This document shows, one piece after another, positions 14,378-17,162 of a DNA stretch of 17,162 nt; positions within the stretch are counted from its first letter, which is position 1; each line of letters opens with the position of its first letter. Origin of the DNA: JBFXDI01 sp050181295. GTDB taxonomy: Bacteria; Pseudomonadota; Alphaproteobacteria; Rhizobiales; Aestuariivirgaceae. The stretch lies in assembly GCA_050181295.1 (NCBI GenBank), contig JBFXDI010000091.1, forward strand, positions 1 to 17,162, in the 5' to 3' direction. The notes below the pieces were generated by a model. That model was given only the letters and a program-made list of their open reading frames with translations, had not been told where the DNA came from and ran no database searches. The position numbers and the translations under genes are program-made.

Positions 14378-15096
14378 CCGGCGAGCCCATCTTGTCCGTG
14401 AGCGGATTGTCCAAGCGCTTCGGCGGCGTGGTGGCGACCGACGGAGTCACTCTCGACGTCGCGGCCGGCAGCATGCAGTGCATCATCGGGCCCAACGGCG
14501 CGGGCAAGTCGACATTTTTTGCGCTCCTCTGCGGCATACAGGCGCCCGACAGCGGCCGCATCTTCTACAAAGGCAACGACATTACGAAGCTGCTGCCCTC
14601 AGCACGGGTGAAGAAGGGCGTCGGCCTGACGTTCCAGACCAACCGCGTGTTCCACGTGCTGAGCGTCCGACAGAACCTTGAAATTCCCCAGGCAACCATG
14701 CGCGCGCGGGAGATCGCGGCGGAGGAGAGATACCGGCTTGCGCTTGAGCGCTTCGGACTGGACCCCACGGATGACACGCCCGCCAACGCCTTGCCGCACC
14801 ACAAGCGGCAATGGCTCGAGATCGCCATGGTTCTCGCGGGAGGCCCGGACCTCATTCTTCTCGACGAGCCGACGGCGGGAATGTCGCCCGAGGAAACCGC
14901 GGACACGGCCCGCGTCCTGCGGGAGCTGAATCGGACCGGCTTGTCTCTTCTCGTCGTCGAGCACGACATGGTTTTCGTCCGCGACATCGCGCAGCGCGTG
15001 ACGGTCCTGCACCAGGGCCGCGTGTTCGCGAACGGGCCGCTCGAGGAGGTCATGGGCCGTCAGGACGTGCGGGACATCTATCTCGGAAGGAAGTGA
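14374..15096 (+). CDS. Amide/urea ABC transporter ATP-binding protein, LivG/UrtD-like
   Basis: The ATPase has 240 residues: Walker A GPNGAGKS (39-46), Q-loop Q88 in LTFQTNR, Walker B ILLDEP (161-166) and switch histidine H197 in VVEHDM. The ABC signature is unusual. Where LSxGQ is expected, the protein has LPHHK (140-144; bases 14791-14805), followed by the normal RQWLEIAMVLA helix. The Ser and Gly positions that contact the nucleotide gamma-phosphate are thus Pro and His. The usual UrtD form is close to LSHGQKQWLEIGM. The start ATG at 14374 overlaps the permease stop (ATGA) and has the family's usual N-terminus. The frame is open further upstream, but that part lies within the permease gene. 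Confidence 0.92.
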   Translation: MTGEPILSVSGLSKRFGGVVATDGVTLDVAAGSMQCIIGPNGAGKSTFFALLCGIQAPDSGRIFYKGNDITKLLPSARVKKGVGLTFQTNRVFHVLSVRQNLEIPQATMRAREIAAEERYRLALERFGLDPTDDTPANALPHHKRQWLEIAMVLAGGPDLILLDEPTAGMSPEETADTARVLRELNRTGLSLLVVEHDMVFVRDIAQRVTVLHQGRVFANGPLEEVMGRQDVRDIYLGRK

Positions 15097-15097
15097 C

Positions 15098-15811
15098 GTG
15101 AGGGAGTTGCTCAAAGCGGCGGGGCTTCGGGCCGGATATGGCGCGGGCGACGTGCTGCGTGGGCTCGACATCGACGTGGCGCAAGGCGAGATCGTCGCGG
15201 TTCTCGGGCGCAACGGGGTCGGAAAGAGCACCCTGATGCGGGCCCTGATCGGGCTTCTGCCGCTGCGGGCCGGAAAAATCCTGTTCAGGGGCGAGGATCT
15301 CACAGACCGTCCGGCTGATCGTCGCGCACGCTCGGGCATGGGATATGTGCCGCAGGGACGCGACGTCTTTCCGCATATGTCCGTCGAGGACAATCTCCGG
15401 ATGGGGCGCTTCATCCGTGCCTCCTCCGCGCCTGGTGACGCCATTCTCGCCGAGATCTACGACTACTTCCCCTTCCTCCAGCAAAGGCTGAGACAGCGTG
15501 CCGGCACGCTTTCCGGGGGACAGCAGGAGATGCTCTCGATAGGACGCGCGCTCAACGGCAGTCCGGCGCTGCTTCTCCTCGACGAGCCCAGCGACGGCGT
15601 GCAGCCATCCATCGTGCAGGACATCGGAGAGTTTCTTCTGAAGCTCGTGTCGAACCGCGCGATCGGCGTCCTGATCGTCGAGCAGAACATCGATCTCGTC
15701 CAGACCGTGGCCGGGCGCGCCTATGTCATGGACAAGGGAAGCATCATCGCGTCAATCGACCGAAAGACGATCAAGGAGACGAACGAGCTAATCCGTCATC
15801 TGTCGATCTGA
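15098..15811 (+). CDS. Amide/urea ABC transporter ATP-binding protein, LivF/UrtE-like
   Basis: The 237-residue ATPase is complete: Walker A GRNGVGKS (37-44), VPQGRDVFPHMSVEDNL with the Q-loop, canonical signature LSGGQ (138-142) and Walker B LLLLDEP (158-164). It has E195-Q196 where other ABC proteins have the switch histidine region, a substitution common in LivF/UrtE proteins. It should form the heterodimeric motor with the UrtD-like ATPase. It begins with GTG at 15098, one base after the upstream TGA, with GGAAGG about 7-8 nt upstream. An intact motif set here may matter, because the partner has a degenerate signature. Confidence 0.93.
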   Translation: MRELLKAAGLRAGYGAGDVLRGLDIDVAQGEIVAVLGRNGVGKSTLMRALIGLLPLRAGKILFRGEDLTDRPADRRARSGMGYVPQGRDVFPHMSVEDNLRMGRFIRASSAPGDAILAEIYDYFPFLQQRLRQRAGTLSGGQQEMLSIGRALNGSPALLLLDEPSDGVQPSIVQDIGEFLLKLVSNRAIGVLIVEQNIDLVQTVAGRAYVMDKGSIIASIDRKTIKETNELIRHLSI

Positions 15812-15832
15812 ACAAGCATCGAGGAGGCTTTC

Positions 15833-16822
15833 ATGAGCAGTTGGCTGAAGAAGAGCTACATGGCGCGCAAGGGCATGGCCCGTGGCAAGGCGGGCGCCAC
15901 TCACAAACTGACCGTAAAGAAGCAAGGCAAATATCACTACGTCTACGGACCCTATGCCGATCCGGTCCTGACAATCGCGCCGGGCGACATCGTGGTAGCC
16001 GAGACGCAAGACGCGTTCGAAGGGGCGATCAAGAAAGAGACCGACAAGCCCTCGGAACTGCTGCACATGCCGTTCCTCAATCCGCAATGCGGACCCATTG
16101 CCGTCAAGGGGGCGAAGAAGGGCGACGTTCTTTGCGTTCATATACACAGCATCAAGCCCCGCGGGCCGCAGCCCGTCGGAACGACCGCCCTCATCACGGA
16201 GTTCGGCGGTCTGGTCGCGACCAGCAATACCGCGCTCCTCAACCAACCGCTCCCCGAGCGGGTGAAGAAGATGAACGTGACGGAGAAGGGTATCGAGTTC
16301 AACGACAAGATCACCCTGCCCTACGAGCCCTTCATCGGCACGCTCGGAGTGAGCCCCGAGATCGAAGCCGTGACGTCGCTCCAGCCCGACTACTGGGGGG
16401 GCAACATGGATCTCCCGGACGTGTGTCCGGGAGCGGTCGTCTATTTTCCGGTTCATCACGAGAGCGCGTATCTCTATCTCGGCGACTGCCACGCCACGCA
16501 GGGCGATGGCGAGCTATGCGGCGTCGCCGTCGAGATACCCTCCACGACAACCGTCCAGGTCGACCTGATCAAGGACTGGCCGATCGTCTGGCCGCGCCTT
16601 GAGAACGATCGGTTCATCATGACGATCGGCAGTACGCGGCCAATGGAAGATGCCGCGCGCATCGCCTATCGCGAACTCATCCGCTGGCTCGTCTCGGACT
16701 ACGGCTTCGATACCTACGAAGCCTATTTCCTGCTGACGCAGGCCGGGCGGGTGCGCCTCGGCAACATGGTCGACCCGAAATACACGCTGGGCGCATCCAT
16801 CCTGAAAGAATATCTCGCCTGA
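15833..16822 (+). CDS. fmdA: Acetamidase/formamidase family amidohydrolase
   Basis: The 329-residue protein is of the FmdA_AmdA family, which hydrolyses formamide (or acetamide) to ammonia and the acid in the cytoplasm. Family blocks visible are GPIAVKGAKKGDVLCVHI, PYEPFIGTLGVSPE, GGNMDLPDVCPGAVVYFPV and YLGDCHATQGDGELCGVAVE. The protein is shorter than Methylophilus FmdA (about 400) but in the range of many bacterial members. The basic N-terminus MSSWLKKSYMARKGMARGKAG is not a signal peptide. ATG 15833 has a strong GAGGAGG ribosome site. Being last in the operon after the amide transporter, it is the likely enzyme for the imported amide. Formamide versus acetamide cannot be decided from sequence. 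Confidence 0.88.
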   Translation: MSSWLKKSYMARKGMARGKAGATHKLTVKKQGKYHYVYGPYADPVLTIAPGDIVVAETQDAFEGAIKKETDKPSELLHMPFLNPQCGPIAVKGAKKGDVLCVHIHSIKPRGPQPVGTTALITEFGGLVATSNTALLNQPLPERVKKMNVTEKGIEFNDKITLPYEPFIGTLGVSPEIEAVTSLQPDYWGGNMDLPDVCPGAVVYFPVHHESAYLYLGDCHATQGDGELCGVAVEIPSTTTVQVDLIKDWPIVWPRLENDRFIMTIGSTRPMEDAARIAYRELIRWLVSDYGFDTYEAYFLLTQAGRVRLGNMVDPKYTLGASILKEYLA

Positions 16823-16851
16823 CTTGCCTGACTGAAGGGTTCAAGCAAGTC
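16821..16851. terminator. Candidate hairpin between convergent formamidase and Lrp genes
   Basis: GACTTGC (16821-16827) pairs with GCAAGTC (16845-16851); after a mismatch, TGA/TCA adds three pairs, leaving a 9-nt loop. No T-tract follows on either strand, so this is a weak bidirectional terminator candidate at the expected place. Confidence 0.35.
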
Positions 16852-16868
16852 TTGGCCTAGCAGAACCG

Positions 16869-17162
16869 CTAGCGGCCGTCCGGCTCGTCGCTACTGTTCG
16901 ACTTCTTCTTCCGGGTTTTTCCTGACTTCGGGGGCACATCAAAGGTCAGGAAGCGCTTCACCACGTCGAGCACGGTCGCCGTGCGCGTGCGCTCGATGCC
17001 GGGGATGCGCGGCAGCCTGTCGGTCATGAACTTCAGAAGCTCGTCGTTCGACCGGAACACCGCTCCGATCAGGATGTCATAGGTCCCGGTGGTGATGCTG
17101 ACGAAATAGACCTCGGGCGACTTCGCGAGCTCGCGGGCGATGGAGCGCACCGCGGCGAGCTT
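16869..17162 (-). CDS. Lrp/AsnC-family transcriptional regulator (5' end outside window)
   Basis: These are the C-terminal 97 residues of a regulator reading leftward, with the frame open to the right edge. The visible part is the ligand-sensing RAM (ACT-like) domain: SPEVYFVSITTGTYDILIGAVFRS has the beta-strand with the conserved G-YD, and LPRIPGIERTRTATVLDVVKRF the helix and following strand. The DNA-binding HTH must lie beyond the window. A 20-residue hydrophilic tail rich in K, S and D ends the protein. The GTG at 17150 is an internal valine. Lrp-type proteins usually sense amino acids. Whether this one controls the amide operon is unknown, but it is adjacent and convergent. Confidence 0.85.
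   Translation of the reverse strand, partial: KLAAVRSIARELAKSPEVYFVSITTGTYDILIGAVFRSNDELLKFMTDRLPRIPGIERTRTATVLDVVKRFLTFDVPPKSGKTRKKKSNSSDEPDGR

Noticed and set aside
10856..15811. Dedicated urea transporter (urtABCDE) linked to urease
   Set aside because: No urease genes are present. The sensor, antiterminator and formamidase in the same operon favour short-chain amides, although urea transport cannot be excluded.
16866..16875. 10-bp palindrome CCGCTAGCGG as an operator
   Set aside because: It covers the stop codon of the Lrp-like gene between converging genes, where no promoter is expected. Probably chance, or part of a 3'-end structure.

Overview
The window is GC-rich, densely packed and free of rRNA, tRNA, mobile elements or CRISPR. 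Base composition, protein style and gene content (two complete multi-gene ABC uptake systems, a dimethylglycine/sarcosine dehydrogenase-type enzyme, an Lrp regulator) suggest an alphaproteobacterium, probably of the Hyphomicrobiales/Rhizobiales kind. This is inference; no marker gene fixes the taxon.

Left part, 1-7109. The 3' part of a PLP-dependent decarboxylase/lyase gene runs rightward off the left edge. Converging on it from the right is a leftward five-gene unit: a spermidine/putrescine-type periplasmic binding protein (6069-7109), its ATPase (4890-5981), two permeases (4000-4893 and 3182-4000), and an FAD oxidoreductase fused to a GcvT-like domain (896-3169). The last four genes overlap or nearly abut. 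The set reads as import plus oxidative demethylation of an unknown small amine or amino-acid-like compound.

Centre, 7110-9042. A divergent intergenic region with overlapping candidate promoters and a perfect inverted repeat (7174-7188) separates that unit from a rightward gene for an N,N-dimethylformamidase large-subunit-like amidohydrolase (7232-8818). Next comes a 224-nt non-coding stretch with a promoter, an RNA hairpin carrying an ANTAR-type hexaloop, further hairpins and a clear intrinsic terminator. This is the layout of an antitermination leader.

Right part, 9043-16822. One tightly packed rightward operon follows the terminator: amiC-like amide sensor, amiR-like ANTAR antiterminator, a binding protein, two branched-chain-type permeases, two ATPases of the urea/short-chain-amide family, and an acetamidase/formamidase-family enzyme. 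On the right edge lies the 3' part of a convergent Lrp/AsnC regulator gene.

How it may work together (inference). An amide enters through the FmdDEF/Urt-like transporter and is bound by cytoplasmic AmiC, which releases AmiR. AmiR stabilises a hexaloop structure in the leader of its own operon, which prevents termination and raises expression of sensor, transporter and formamidase. The formamidase releases ammonia from a simple amide. The dimethylformamidase-like enzyme next door, together with the divergent transporter/demethylase operon, suggests that the locus handles N-substituted formamides or related methylated nitrogen compounds as a nitrogen, and perhaps C1, source. The antitermination circuit and the linkage of these modules are the most interesting parts of the window.
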